Source: Clostridia bacterium
GTDB taxonomy: Bacteria; Bacillota; Clostridia; TANB77; CAG-508
DNA length: 56,675 bases
NCBI GenBank assembly: GCA_017409455.1
Contig: JAFQSS010000025.1
Location: 1 to 56,675, forward strand
Reading direction: 5' to 3'
Shown piece by piece: positions 25,082-34,010 of this stretch. Below the pieces are notes generated by a model, which saw only the letters and a program-made list of their open reading frames with translations, was not told the DNA's origin and ran no database searches. The first letter of the stretch is position 1. Every line of letters begins with the position of its first letter. A program made the translations under genes and the position numbers.

Positions 25082-26496
25082 GTAAAATATTCAAATTATT
25101 TATAAATGAAAACATAAAAACTTGGAAAAAGTTTTCTACCAAATTATCTATAATTTTGATAATTGTATCTTTAATAGGAACACTTAGTTTTGTTAAAATA
25201 ATTCAAAAATACGAAGAAAAAAGTACGGCTACCAACACTATTAATGATTGGAAATTTAGTGCTGAAAAAGAAATAGAATATATAAAAGAGATATTGAAAG
25301 ATGATTCTATAAGTGATAGTGACAGAAGAAATTTTGAAATTACTCTAGAAAAATATGAGATGGCAATTGAATATCAAATAAATATTTATTCTAGTTATTG
25401 GAAAAATAATTTATTAAATCAAATAACAAACTTGAAGCAAAAAGGAGATACTTCACAAATAGCTAAATTGACAGAAATTTTGAAAAATAATGATTTTGAT
25501 GGATATATCAATCTTCAAAAAGAAGAATTGAAAAAACAAGGATTATCTCAAGAAGAATATGATGATAAAATCATGATTTTAGATTTACAAGCTAAATATG
25601 AAATTGGTAAAAACACAAATGAAGATTATTGGAAAACGTCAATTTTAAATGAAACCGAATTATTTCAACAAAGTGTGAGAACAGGAATTGATTATCGAAC
25701 TAATAAATTACTAACTTTAGAACAAAACCAAGATTATAAAGATAAAATTAAAATAAATTTTTATAGATTAGAAAATGATATGCCTTCAACAGATTATTCT
25801 GTAGGAAACAATTTTAGAATATTATTTGAAGTAATGGCATCAAATTTTGTGATTGTAGTAATAGCCATAACAGTAATTATAATTGCTGGAGGAGCAATCG
25901 CAACAGAAGTATCAACAGGAACGATAAAATTTTGGGCTTTAACTCCAAACAAAAGATGGAAAATAATGACTGCTAAAATAATGTCACTATTGTTTTATAT
26001 ATTAATAGTAACATTGATTGCATCATTGTTAACAGTTATATTTGCTAACATCTTTTTCAATACAGATGGAAATGAATATTTATACATTAAAAATGGCAAT
26101 GTCGAAAAAATTGGAAATACTTTATTTATTATAGGATATTATTTTGCTAAAATAATGCCAGTAATAGTATTTGCAATATTATCATTAATGCTATCAACAA
26201 TTACAAGAAATTCATCAGTTGCGATAAGCTTAAGTTTAGCAATTTATATGGGGAATGGAATTGCTATGACTATAATAAATTCTTTACTAAAAAAAGATTG
26301 GATAAAATTTATACCATTTAATAATTTGAATCTTGCTGACAAGATATTTCCTAATTTTGAAAATCCTATAGCAATAATGACTGGAGATATAGGCCCTGTA
26401 ACATCTTTAGGATTCTCGCTTTTAGTATTAGGAGTTTGTACTATACTTATGTTAGTTACAACTTATGATAGTTTTAATAATAGAGATATAATTTAG
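25078..26496 (+). CDS. ABC-2 type permease
   Basis: A 472-residue permease. A membrane helix at about 22-40 is followed by a large outer loop (about 45-250) and then five or six helices (about 258-290, 305-330, 345-385, 390-410, 445-460). ITVIIIAGGAIATEVSTGTIKFWALTPNKRWKIMTAKIMS is the typical coupling region of ABC-2 permeases. It is translated with the ATPase. A GC-rich palindrome acts as terminator just after the stop. Confidence 0.82.
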   Translation: MSKIFKLFINENIKTWKKFSTKLSIILIIVSLIGTLSFVKIIQKYEEKSTATNTINDWKFSAEKEIEYIKEILKDDSISDSDRRNFEITLEKYEMAIEYQINIYSSYWKNNLLNQITNLKQKGDTSQIAKLTEILKNNDFDGYINLQKEELKKQGLSQEEYDDKIMILDLQAKYEIGKNTNEDYWKTSILNETELFQQSVRTGIDYRTNKLLTLEQNQDYKDKIKINFYRLENDMPSTDYSVGNNFRILFEVMASNFVIVVIAITVIIIAGGAIATEVSTGTIKFWALTPNKRWKIMTAKIMSLLFYILIVTLIASLLTVIFANIFFNTDGNEYLYIKNGNVEKIGNTLFIIGYYFAKIMPVIVFAILSLMLSTITRNSSVAISLSLAIYMGNGIAMTIINSLLKKDWIKFIPFNNLNLADKIFPNFENPIAIMTGDIGPVTSLGFSLLVLGVCTILMLVTTYDSFNNRDII

Positions 26497-26503
26497 ATAA
26501 AAA

Positions 26504-26516
26504 GGGACCTGGTCCC
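26504..26516. repeat. GC-rich palindrome, type 1, acting as terminator
   Basis: GGGACCTGGTCCC, with A-run before and T-run after, 7 bases past the stop of the ABC permease. The centre base is T instead of A in the other type 1 copies. Confidence 0.75.
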
Positions 26517-26550
26517 TTTTTACTCTTTTAGAAAAATTTACCAGAAATAC

Positions 26551-26579
26551 TTGATTTTTGTGCAGAATTGTAGTACAAT
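26551..26579 (+). promoter_or_regulatory. rpsO: rpsO promoter
   Basis: TTGATT (26551-26556), 17-bp spacer, TACAAT (26574-26579). Confidence 0.7.
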
Positions 26580-26618
26580 AGTTATGTAAAAAATGTTCCT
26601 TAAACTTAGCTCAATAAA

Positions 26619-26672
26619 AGACACCTATTATTGGTGCTCGGTATAAGGAGAAAAAGAAATAGGAGGTGTTAT
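26619..26672 (+). promoter_or_regulatory. rpsO leader, possible S15 autoregulatory switch
   Basis: GACACCTATT (26620-26629) can pair with the Shine-Dalgarno region AATAGGAGGTGTT (26658-26670), which would hide the ribosome site. The same ACACC can instead form a local hairpin with GGTG (26622-26625 with 26633-26636). Two exclusive pairings of this kind fit S15 control of its own mRNA, known in several bacteria with unrelated RNA structures. Confidence 0.45.
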
Positions 26673-26673
26673 T

Positions 26674-26937
26674 ATGACAACAGAAAGAAAACAAGAAATT
26701 ATTAATTCTTATAGAAGAGATGAAAAAGATACAGGATCATCTGAAGTTCAAATCGCTCTTTTAACAGAAAGAATTAATGAATTAACAGAGCATCTAAAAG
26801 TTCATAAAAAAGATAACCATTCAAGAAGAGGACTTCTAAAAATGGTAGGAAAAAGAAGAAATTTATTAAACTACTTAGCAAAAAAAGATGAAGAAGCTTA
26901 TAAAGCACTAGTTGAAAAATTAGGACTAAGAAAATAG
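26674..26937 (+). CDS. rpsO: 30S ribosomal protein S15
   Basis: An 87-residue ribosomal protein that binds 16S rRNA in the platform. The sequence is standard ([61 protein letters not shown]). Gene order rpsO-pnp is conserved in bacteria, although here a terminator lies between them. Confidence 0.97.
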   Translation: MTTERKQEIINSYRRDEKDTGSSEVQIALLTERINELTEHLKVHKKDNHSRRGLLKMVGKRRNLLNYLAKKDEEAYKALVEKLGLRK

Positions 26938-26949
26938 TTGATAAGTTGT

Positions 26950-26985
26950 AAGAGGCGTTTGCAACAAAGCTAACGCCTCTTTTTA
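26950..26985 (+). terminator. terminator between rpsO and pnp
   Basis: A 10-bp GC-rich stem (26950-26959 with 26972-26981) then Ts. It may be partial, allowing read-through to pnp. Confidence 0.8.
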
Positions 26986-27013
26986 TAAGTAAACTGTTAG
27001 AAAAGTAGCTTGT

Positions 27014-27044
27014 ATAATGTTTTGCATAAAGTGCAAAATATTAT
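27014..27044 (+). promoter_or_regulatory. pnp: pnp leader hairpin
   Basis: A 13-bp stem with one G-T pair (27014-27026 with 27032-27044). In E. coli a pnp leader hairpin cut by RNase III is the target of PNPase self-control; a similar use here is inference. No T-run follows. Confidence 0.45.
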
Positions 27045-27110
27045 AGAGGTTACAATCTAATAAGGTTTACTTAAACTAATAGGTGTAATAAAATTAAAAG
27101 GAGAGAGAAT

Positions 27111-29267
27111 ATGTTTAAAAGTTATGAAACAGAGCTAGCAGGAAGAAAGCTAGTAATTGAAACAGGAAAAATAGCAGGATTAGCAAATGGAAATGTTTTA
27201 GTAAAATATGGTGATACAGTTGTAATGGTAAATGTTACAGCTTCAAAAGAGCCAAAAGAAGGAATTGATTTCTTCCCATTATCAGTAGATTATGAAGAAA
27301 GATTATATTCAGTAGGAAAAATCCCAGGGTCTTTTATAAAAAGAGAAGGAAAACCAAGTGATAAAGCAATATTAGTATCAAGAGCAATAGATAGACCATT
27401 AAGACCATTATTCCCAAAAGATTTTAGAAATGATGTTGTTGTAATTGCAACAGTTTTATGCGTTGAACAAGACAACTCACCAGAAGTTGCAGCAATGATT
27501 GGTGCATCAGCAGCATTATCAATATCTGACATTCCATTTGGTGGACCAACAGCAGCAGTAAATGTTGGACTAGTTAATGGAGAAATCATTATAAATCCAA
27601 CAGAAGCACAAAGAGAAGTGAGTGATTTAAATCTAACAGTTGCAGGAACTGCAGAAAAAGTTGCGATGATAGAAGCAGGTGCAAATGAAGTTCCAGACGA
27701 TGTAATGTTAGAAGCAATCAAAAAAGGACATGAAGAAATCAAAAAACTTTGTGAATTCATTTCTAACATTAAAGCTGAAATTGGAAAACCAAAATTTGAA
27801 TATAAATCATTTGAAGTAGACCATGATTTATATGATTTCATGGCAGAAAACTTCACAGAAAAAATGAAAGTTGCAGTACAAGAAGTTGATAAAGAAACAA
27901 GAGACAACAATGTATCAGCAATATCAGAAGAAATCACAGCAGCTGTAACAGAAAAATTAGGTGAAGAAGCAGCTAGTGAAAGAGCACAAGAAATTGGTGA
28001 AGCAATTTATAAATTAGAGAAAAAATGTGTAAGAGATATGATATTCTATGAACACAAAAGAGTTGATGGTAGAACTCTTGATGAAATAAGACCATTATCA
28101 TGCGAAGTTGGAGTATTACCTCGTACACACGGAAGTGCAATATTCACAAGAGGACAAACTCAAGCAATGTCAATTGTAACTCTTGGAATGATTAGTGAAG
28201 AACAAGAATTAGATGGAATAGATACAGAAACAGCAAAAAGATATATGCATCATTACAACTTCCCAGCATACAGTGTTGGTGAAGCAAGAACATCAAGAGG
28301 ACCAGGAAGAAGAGAAATTGGTCATGGTGCATTAGCTGAAAAAGCATTAGTACCGGTAATTCCATCAAAAGAAGAATTCCCATATGCAATAAGAGTTGTA
28401 TCAGAAATTTTATCATCAAATGGTTCAACATCACAAGCAAGTATATGTGGAAGTACACTAGCATTAATGGATGCAGGTGTTCCAATTAAAAGACCAGTAG
28501 CTGGAATTTCAACAGGTTTAGTTACAAACCCTGAAGATCCAGAAGATTATGTAATGTTAACAGATATCCAAGGATTAGAAGATTTCTTTGGAGATATGGA
28601 CTTTAAAGTTGGTGGAACAGAAAAAGGAATTACAGCTATCCAAGTAGATATCAAAGTTGATGGATTATCATACAAAATAATTGAAGAAGCTTTTGCTAGA
28701 ACAAGAAAAGCAAGACAATATATTTTAGACGATATAATGAAACCACAAATAGCAGCTCCAAGAGAAGAACTTTCACCATATGCACCACAAATAGTTTCAA
28801 CACAAATTAAAGTAGAAAAAATTAAAGATGTAATTGGTAAAGGTGGAGAAACAATTAATAAAATAATTGCTACAACTGGAGTTAAAATCGACATTGAAGA
28901 AGATGGACAAGTTATGATTTACTCTGCAGACCAAGAAAAAGCATATCAAGCATTAGACATGATTGAAGATATTGTTAGAGAATTTGAAGTTGGACAAATC
29001 TATTATGGAACAGTTACAAGAACAACTACATTTGGTGCTTTTGTTGACATCGGTGGAGGAAAAGAAGGATTAGTTCACATTTCTAAAATCTCTAAAGACA
29101 GAGTAAAAAATGTTGAAGATTATATAAAAGTTGGAGACAAGGTTCCTGTTAAAGTTATCGAAATTGACGACCAAGGTAGAATTAATTTAACAATGAAAGA
29201 TTTAGTTGAATCTAAAGAAGAATCAACAGAAGATGCTTCTGAAGAAATACAAAGCGAAAATGAATAA
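27111..29267 (+). CDS. pnp: polyribonucleotide nucleotidyltransferase (PNPase)
   Basis: A 718-residue phosphorolytic 3'-5' exoribonuclease. There are two RNase PH domains (about 12-145 and 325-460, with SRAIDRPLRPLFP and SEILSSNGSTSQASICGSTLALMDAGVPI) and the helical alpha domain between them. A KH domain (VIGKGGETINKIIATTGVKIDI, near 575) and an S1 domain (YYGTVTRTTTFGAFVDIGGGKEGLVHISKI, near 630) follow, then a short acidic tail. All parts of the usual trimer-forming enzyme are present. GGAGAGAG precedes the ATG. Confidence 0.97.
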   Translation: MFKSYETELAGRKLVIETGKIAGLANGNVLVKYGDTVVMVNVTASKEPKEGIDFFPLSVDYEERLYSVGKIPGSFIKREGKPSDKAILVSRAIDRPLRPLFPKDFRNDVVVIATVLCVEQDNSPEVAAMIGASAALSISDIPFGGPTAAVNVGLVNGEIIINPTEAQREVSDLNLTVAGTAEKVAMIEAGANEVPDDVMLEAIKKGHEEIKKLCEFISNIKAEIGKPKFEYKSFEVDHDLYDFMAENFTEKMKVAVQEVDKETRDNNVSAISEEITAAVTEKLGEEAASERAQEIGEAIYKLEKKCVRDMIFYEHKRVDGRTLDEIRPLSCEVGVLPRTHGSAIFTRGQTQAMSIVTLGMISEEQELDGIDTETAKRYMHHYNFPAYSVGEARTSRGPGRREIGHGALAEKALVPVIPSKEEFPYAIRVVSEILSSNGSTSQASICGSTLALMDAGVPIKRPVAGISTGLVTNPEDPEDYVMLTDIQGLEDFFGDMDFKVGGTEKGITAIQVDIKVDGLSYKIIEEAFARTRKARQYILDDIMKPQIAAPREELSPYAPQIVSTQIKVEKIKDVIGKGGETINKIIATTGVKIDIEEDGQVMIYSADQEKAYQALDMIEDIVREFEVGQIYYGTVTRTTTFGAFVDIGGGKEGLVHISKISKDRVKNVEDYIKVGDKVPVKVIEIDDQGRINLTMKDLVESKEESTEDASEEIQSENE

Positions 29268-29274
29268 ATTGAAG

Positions 29275-29299
29275 GAGGATACAAAAGTATCCTCTTTTT
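29275..29299 (+). terminator. terminator after pnp
   Basis: An 8-bp stem (29275-29282 with 29287-29294) followed by Ts. Confidence 0.8.
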
Positions 29300-29308
29300 C
29301 ATAGAAAT

Positions 29309-29337
29309 TTGATTTTTATGTAAATTTGTGTTATAAT
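29309..29337 (+). promoter_or_regulatory. promoter of the 29404 gene
   Basis: TTGATT (29309-29314), 17-bp spacer, TATAAT (29332-29337), with TGTG before the -10. Confidence 0.7.
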
Positions 29338-29403
29338 ATAGAATATAAGTGCAAAAGCCTTATGTTGTAAAAATCACCATTAAAAATTTAAGGAGGATTA
29401 TCT

Positions 29404-29658
29404 ATGGCATACCATATGGCCAAGCGTGATGATAATCTGGAAAAGATTGCTCAGATTATGAGTGAACGGACTGGATATAAAGTCACTGCAAAAGATGTTC
29501 AGAGAGAAGTTGACACAATAACTACATCGATTTTTTCTGCAGTTATTCATGACAGGAGAAGGGACCCCATGAGTCCTGCAACTTCCATCATTTGCAAGGT
29601 GAGAAAATGGGAGAAAAAGCAGAATGAATACGAAGTAAATGTTGAGAGACTTCAGTAA
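29404..29658 (+). CDS. small basic protein, unknown (single-gene unit)
   Basis: An 84-residue basic protein of unknown family. DNLEKIAQIMSERTGYKVTAKDVQREVDTI looks like a small helical DNA-binding or Arc-like fold, but no known motif is certain. AAGGAGG precedes the ATG. It has its own promoter and terminator and mixed arginine codons (CGT, CGG, AGG), unlike pnp before it. Confidence 0.6.
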   Translation: MAYHMAKRDDNLEKIAQIMSERTGYKVTAKDVQREVDTITTSIFSAVIHDRRRDPMSPATSIICKVRKWEKKQNEYEVNVERLQ

Positions 29659-29662
29659 TCCC

Positions 29663-29709
29663 AAAACCACTTGATCATTCGTAAGAATGGCCAAGTGGTT
29701 TATTTTTTA
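29663..29709 (+). terminator. terminator of the 29404 gene
   Basis: A 9-bp stem (29665-29673 with 29692-29700) with an 18-nt internal loop that also pairs partly, then TATTTTTT. Confidence 0.75.
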
Positions 29710-29715
29710 TTATAT

Positions 29716-29745
29716 AAAAAAGCAGAGAAAATAATTTTCTCTGCT
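29716..29745 (-). terminator. terminator of the reverse gene at 29761
   Basis: An 11-bp stem (29721-29731 with 29735-29745) followed on the reverse strand by Ts (29716-29720). Confidence 0.75.
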
Positions 29746-29760
29746 AGGGTACCTTTGTTA

Positions 29761-30060
29761 TTACCAAATAGCATTAGGAATACGAGGAATTAAAAATGTC
29801 TGAATTCGATTCTTCTTATTAATTACTCGAAACAGATAGAAGTAATGACGCACATCTGAATGAATGACTTTTAGTCCTAAGGGGCGTTGGGTAGCAACAT
29901 AATATACACCGGGTCCCGAACGCATTAAAGCTTTAATATCTTGATCCATTAGAACAAAGACTATTTTGTCATTAGGAATGTGAGTTAAAACTTCAGTGAT
30001 TATCCGTATTGCTGCTAGCTGATGATATCTAGGGTTTTGACGACAAATAAATCTTTTCAT
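29761..30060 (-). CDS. unknown 99-residue protein (single-gene unit)
   Basis: A basic protein (MKRFICRQNPRYHQLAAIRIITEVLTHIPNDKIVFVLMDQ and on to IPRIPNAIW). It resembles a compact alpha/beta fold, but I do not know a family. TAGGAGGAG lies 7 bases before ATG 30060, so the longer open frame upstream is not used. Own promoter, own terminator, mixed arginine codons. Its promoter overlaps a divergent one for the addA side. Confidence 0.6.
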   Translation of the reverse strand: MKRFICRQNPRYHQLAAIRIITEVLTHIPNDKIVFVLMDQDIKALMRSGPGVYYVATQRPLGLKVIHSDVRHYFYLFRVINKKNRIQTFLIPRIPNAIW

Positions 30061-30115
30061 TATACTCCTCCTAGAAAATTTATAGGTACAAACTAAGGAA
30101 TTTCTTAATGGTAAT

Positions 30116-30144
30116 ATTATACTACAACTGACATAAAGTGTCAA
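30116..30144 (-). promoter_or_regulatory. promoter of the reverse gene at 29761
   Basis: On the reverse strand: TTGACA (30139-30144), 17-bp spacer, TATAAT (30116-30121). The -35 is half of a palindrome, TGACA and TGTCA (30129-30143). Confidence 0.75.
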
Positions 30145-30157
30145 ACTATGTTATAAT
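30128..30157 (+). promoter_or_regulatory. divergent forward promoter overlapping the reverse one
   Basis: CTGACA (30128-30133), 18-bp spacer, TATAAT (30152-30157). It shares the palindrome with the reverse promoter's -35, so the two could not fire together. Its transcript would pass through 170 bases without a gene to addA. Confidence 0.5.
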
Positions 30158-30228
30158 ATTTGATGATGTTTGCCAAATGGCACTGAACATAAATAAAAAA
30201 TGGACTGGGTCTCTTTTTTTGTTTTTTA

Positions 30229-30257
30229 TTGTAAAAAAACCATAAATATGATATAAC
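30229..30257 (+). promoter_or_regulatory. addA: addA promoter
   Basis: TTGTAA (30229-30234), 17-bp spacer, TATAAC (30252-30257). Confidence 0.55.
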
Positions 30258-30272
30258 AAAAGTGCAAAAAAA

Positions 30273-30310
30273 GGACCGTCCCCAAATTCGCGAAGAAAAG
30301 GACCGTCCCC
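30273..30310. repeat. GC-rich palindrome dimer, type 2
   Basis: GGACCGTCCCC at 30273-30283 and again at 30300-30310, with the TTCGCGAA-containing spacer between. It is the reverse complement of the unit at 18413-18450 and lies in the addA leader. Confidence 0.75.
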
Positions 30311-30329
30311 AATTTAGCAGGAGGTAAAT

Positions 30330-33300
30330 ATGGCAAACGAAGTAAAATGGACAGAAGAACAAAAACAAGCAATATATGAAAAAGACAGTAACATACTAGT
30401 AGCCGCAGCAGCAGGAAGTGGAAAAACAGCAGTACTAGTAGAAAGAATAATAAATAAAATAATTAATGAAAATATAGATATAGATAAGTTATTAGTAGTA
30501 ACTTTCACAAATGCAGCAGCATCAGAGATGAGAGAAAGAGTATTAAATGCGATTTACAAAAAAATTGATGAAAATCCTGATGATGAAAGATTACAAAGGC
30601 AAGTAACTTTATTAAACAAGGCAAGTATATGTACAATAGATTCATTTTGTTTAGATGTTGTAAGAAACAATTTTTTTGAAATTGATATATCACAAAACTT
30701 TAGAATTGGAGATACAACTGAAATAGAGATTTTGAAACAAGAAGTTATTGAAGATTTATTTGAAGAAAAATATGAAACAGAAGATAAAGATTTCGAAAAA
30801 CTAATAAACACATATACAAGTTATAAAGATGATACTCCATTAAAAGAATTGATATTGAAAATTTATACATATATACAAAGTAATCCATTTCCAGAAAAAT
30901 GGTTAAATGAAAAAATAGAAATGTTTAATCTTTCACATAAATTAGATCAAGATTTTGCACAAACAATCTGGGGGAAACAATTATTAAAACAAGTTGAAGA
31001 GATTTTGCAAGATGGAATAATTAAATTACAAGCAGAAAAAACAAACCTAGCTAAATATACGGAATTATCAAAATATTACATTATAATAAATGATGATATT
31101 GAACAATTAGAAATGTTAAAAGCAAATTTAGATTCGTGGGACAAGGCATATACAATTGCATCAGGCATTAAATTTAAAACATGGGCAGTAGATAAAAAAG
31201 TAACACTTGAAGCAAAAGATATGGCTAAAGTTGCTAGAGATGCCGTAAAAGAATCATTGAAAAAAGTTTTAGAAAAAATATTGATATTTGATTCGCAAGA
31301 AGCAAATGAAGATATAAATGATATGTATGATGTTCTAAAAAAATTAGAAAAAATTATTTTAGAATTTGGTGAAAAATTTGCTAAAAGAAAAAAAGAAAAA
31401 AATATTGTAGATTTCAGTGATGTAGAACATTTTGCTTTAAAAATTTTATTAGACGAAAATGCTCATCCAACGCTAATTGCGAAAAAATATCAAGAAAAGT
31501 TTGAAGAAATTGCAATAGATGAATATCAAGATAGTAACTTAGTTCAAGAATATATATTAACATCTATATCAAGGGAAAATAACATTTTCATGGTAGGAGA
31601 TGTAAAGCAAAGTATTTATAAATTTAGACAAGCAAGACCTGACCTATTTTTAGGCAAATATAAAACATATCAAACAAAAGCAAATAAAACAGAACAAGAT
31701 GACTTAAAAATTCAATTATTTAAAAACTTTAGAAGTAGAAAAGAAGTATTAGACTTTTCAAATATGATATTTGAAAGCATAATGACAGAAGAACTTGGAG
31801 AACTAAATTATACAATAGAAGAATATTTGAACTTAGGAGCAAATTATGAAGATACAAATCAAGATTTAAGAGCAGAAATTGATATTTTAAATATTGAAGA
31901 ATCAGAAGAAATTGAGAGTGAAGATGATGAACAAGAAGAACAAAAAGAAAGAGTAGAAAATATCGAGTTAGAAGCAAAATTTGTTGCAAATAGAATAAAA
32001 CAATTAATAGAAAATAAATTTCAAGTATATGATGCTAAAAAACAAGAAAAAAGAGACATCAAATATAAAGATATAGTAGTTTTATTAAGGTCAACAAAAG
32101 AGCCTGCTCCAATATTTGAAAAAGAAATTCTAAATTTAGGAATGCCTGTATTTAGTGATGCATCATCAGAATATTTAGAAAGTATAGAAATTCAAACAAT
32201 AATGAGTTTGCTAAGAATTATTGATAATCCGTTACAAGAAATACCATTAATTGCTGTTATGAGGTCAGTTATAGGTGGATTTACAGATAATGAATTGGTA
32301 CAAATTCGTTTAAGTGATAAATATGACAATTTCTATAATACAATTTTAAAATCTAAAAAAGATGTAGACACAGGACTTCGAAATAAAATTGATAAATTTC
32401 TAAACAACTTAGAAATGTGGAGAAAAGAACAGGAATATCTAGGTTTAGATGAATTAATTTGGAAAATATATAATGACACGGGGTATTACAACTATGTTGG
32501 CTTGATGGTAAATGGAGAAATAAGACAAGCGAATTTAAAAATGTTGTTTGAGCGTGCTAAACAGTGTGAAAGCATTAGTTTCAAAGGATTATTTAATTTT
32601 ATCAATTACATAGAAAAAATCAAAACAAGTAGTAAAGATATGGATTCAGCAAAAGTAATTGGTGAAAACGATGATGTAATTAGAATAATGAGTATTCACA
32701 AAAGTAAAGGACTTGAATTTCCTGTTGTATTTTTATCAGGAACAGGAAAGCAGTTCAATATGCAAGATTTGAACAATAAGATATTATTACATCCTGAAAT
32801 TGGAATAGGTGTAAAATATATAGATTATGATAGACAAATTGAATATGATACACTTTCAAAACAAGCTATGAAAAATCAAATAATGTTAGAAACATTATCT
32901 GAAGAAATGAGGGTTTTATATGTAGCTTTAACAAGAGCTAAAGAAAAGTTGATAATTACAGGATATAGCACTGCTGAAAAGCAAAAAGAAATTGATGAAT
33001 TAAAATACAAATATAGTGAATTGAATCCAATATTACTAAAAAAATATAAATCATATTTAGATTGGATGAAATTAGTACATGCTTATAACAGCGAAAAAAT
33101 GGAACAACTTGCAACAGTTCAGATATATGAAAAAAATGAAATATTAAAAATATGCAAGGGAGAAGAAGTTCAAGAAGATAATGTTACTGAACAAATTTTA
33201 GATAAATTATCTAATGTAGAAATAGACTCAGAAGAACAAGATGAAGTTATTAAAATATTAGAATATGAATATAAAAATAAAAGTTCAACAACTCTTAAAA

Positions 33301-33935
33301 CCAAGATGTCTGTAACAGAAATTAAGGAAAACGTAAAAAGGGACCAGGTCCCAAATTGCGTAAAAAGGGACCAGGTCCCTTTTTCACCAAAATTCCTTCA
33401 AACAGCTGAAGAAACGGCAATAACAAGTGCACAAAAAGGAACTTTAGTACATTTGTGTATGCAGAAACTTGATTTATCTAAAGCAATATATACTTATGAT
33501 GATGTGAAAGAGTTAGTTGCAAAGTTAGAAACCAAGAAGATTATTACAGAAAAAGAAGCGGAAGCTATAAACATATACAAAATATATCAATTTACTAAAT
33601 CACAAATTTGGAAAGAAATGATACTAGCAAAAGATGTGCAAAGAGAAAAGCCGTTTTATATTAATATTCCTGCAAAGGAAATATATAATGAGGACTTAGA
33701 AGAAAAAATACTAGTTCAAGGTATCATAGATTTGTATTATATTACACAAGAAAATGAGCTAGTATTAGTTGATTTTAAAACTGATTTTGTTGAAAATAGA
33801 GATGAAAAAATATTAATTGATAAATATAAAACACAACTTAATTTATATAAAAGAGCATTAGAGAGTGCGACAGGACAAAAGGTAAGCCGAGTTTATATTT
33901 ATTCAACTTATTTAGAAAAAGAGATAACCATTTAG
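30330..33935 (+). CDS. addA: ATP-dependent helicase/nuclease subunit AddA
   Basis: A 1201-residue UvrD-like helicase and nuclease for double-strand break repair. Walker A VAAAAGSGKTAVLVERI (about 24-40), VTFTNAAASEMRERV, the DEXQ-like EEIAIDEYQDSN, VGDVKQSIYKFRQARPDLF, IMSIHKSKGLEFPVVFLSGTGKQF and VLYVALTRAKEKLIITG are present. The C-terminal RecB-type nuclease has GTLVHLCMQKLD and LVDFKTDF. A 27-base GC-rich repeat dimer has inserted in frame at about residues 1003-1017 (KRDQVP twice), in the linker before the nuclease domain. AddB, normally just upstream, is not in the window. GGAGG precedes the ATG. Confidence 0.93.
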   Translation: MANEVKWTEEQKQAIYEKDSNILVAAAAGSGKTAVLVERIINKIINENIDIDKLLVVTFTNAAASEMRERVLNAIYKKIDENPDDERLQRQVTLLNKASICTIDSFCLDVVRNNFFEIDISQNFRIGDTTEIEILKQEVIEDLFEEKYETEDKDFEKLINTYTSYKDDTPLKELILKIYTYIQSNPFPEKWLNEKIEMFNLSHKLDQDFAQTIWGKQLLKQVEEILQDGIIKLQAEKTNLAKYTELSKYYIIINDDIEQLEMLKANLDSWDKAYTIASGIKFKTWAVDKKVTLEAKDMAKVARDAVKESLKKVLEKILIFDSQEANEDINDMYDVLKKLEKIILEFGEKFAKRKKEKNIVDFSDVEHFALKILLDENAHPTLIAKKYQEKFEEIAIDEYQDSNLVQEYILTSISRENNIFMVGDVKQSIYKFRQARPDLFLGKYKTYQTKANKTEQDDLKIQLFKNFRSRKEVLDFSNMIFESIMTEELGELNYTIEEYLNLGANYEDTNQDLRAEIDILNIEESEEIESEDDEQEEQKERVENIELEAKFVANRIKQLIENKFQVYDAKKQEKRDIKYKDIVVLLRSTKEPAPIFEKEILNLGMPVFSDASSEYLESIEIQTIMSLLRIIDNPLQEIPLIAVMRSVIGGFTDNELVQIRLSDKYDNFYNTILKSKKDVDTGLRNKIDKFLNNLEMWRKEQEYLGLDELIWKIYNDTGYYNYVGLMVNGEIRQANLKMLFERAKQCESISFKGLFNFINYIEKIKTSSKDMDSAKVIGENDDVIRIMSIHKSKGLEFPVVFLSGTGKQFNMQDLNNKILLHPEIGIGVKYIDYDRQIEYDTLSKQAMKNQIMLETLSEEMRVLYVALTRAKEKLIITGYSTAEKQKEIDELKYKYSELNPILLKKYKSYLDWMKLVHAYNSEKMEQLATVQIYEKNEILKICKGEEVQEDNVTEQILDKLSNVEIDSEEQDEVIKILEYEYKNKSSTTLKTKMSVTEIKENVKRDQVPNCVKRDQVPFSPKFLQTAEETAITSAQKGTLVHLCMQKLDLSKAIYTYDDVKELVAKLETKKIITEKEAEAINIYKIYQFTKSQIWKEMILAKDVQREKPFYINIPAKEIYNEDLEEKILVQGIIDLYYITQENELVLVDFKTDFVENRDEKILIDKYKTQLNLYKRALESATGQKVSRVYIYSTYLEKEITI
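33340..33379. repeat. GC-rich palindrome dimer, type 1, inside addA
   Basis: GGGACCAGGTCCC at 33340-33352 and 33367-33379, 27 bases apart, which keeps the reading frame. It encodes a repeat of VKRDQVP. Confidence 0.85.
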
Positions 33936-33942
33936 AGTGTAC

Positions 33943-33971
33943 TTGCTAAATTATGCGAACTATGTTATAAT
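33943..33971 (+). promoter_or_regulatory. promoter of the 34011 gene
   Basis: TTGCTA (33943-33948), 17-bp spacer, TATAAT (33966-33971), with TGT before the -10. It begins 8 bases after the addA stop. Confidence 0.7.
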
Positions 33972-34010
33972 ATCAGCGTAATTGGTATTTGGGGCATATC
34001 AAAATACATA

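Noticed and set aside
24164..26496. ABC pair as a bacteriocin immunity locus
   Set aside because: No precursor peptide or modification gene lies nearby; kept as a generic exporter.
27290..28894. Reverse-strand frames inside pnp
   Set aside because: They mirror the sense codons of pnp and have no promoter or ribosome site.
30160..30240. Small gene between the divergent promoter and addA
   Set aside because: No frame with a ribosome site; only a short hairpin (30171-30182) and a degenerate repeat are present.
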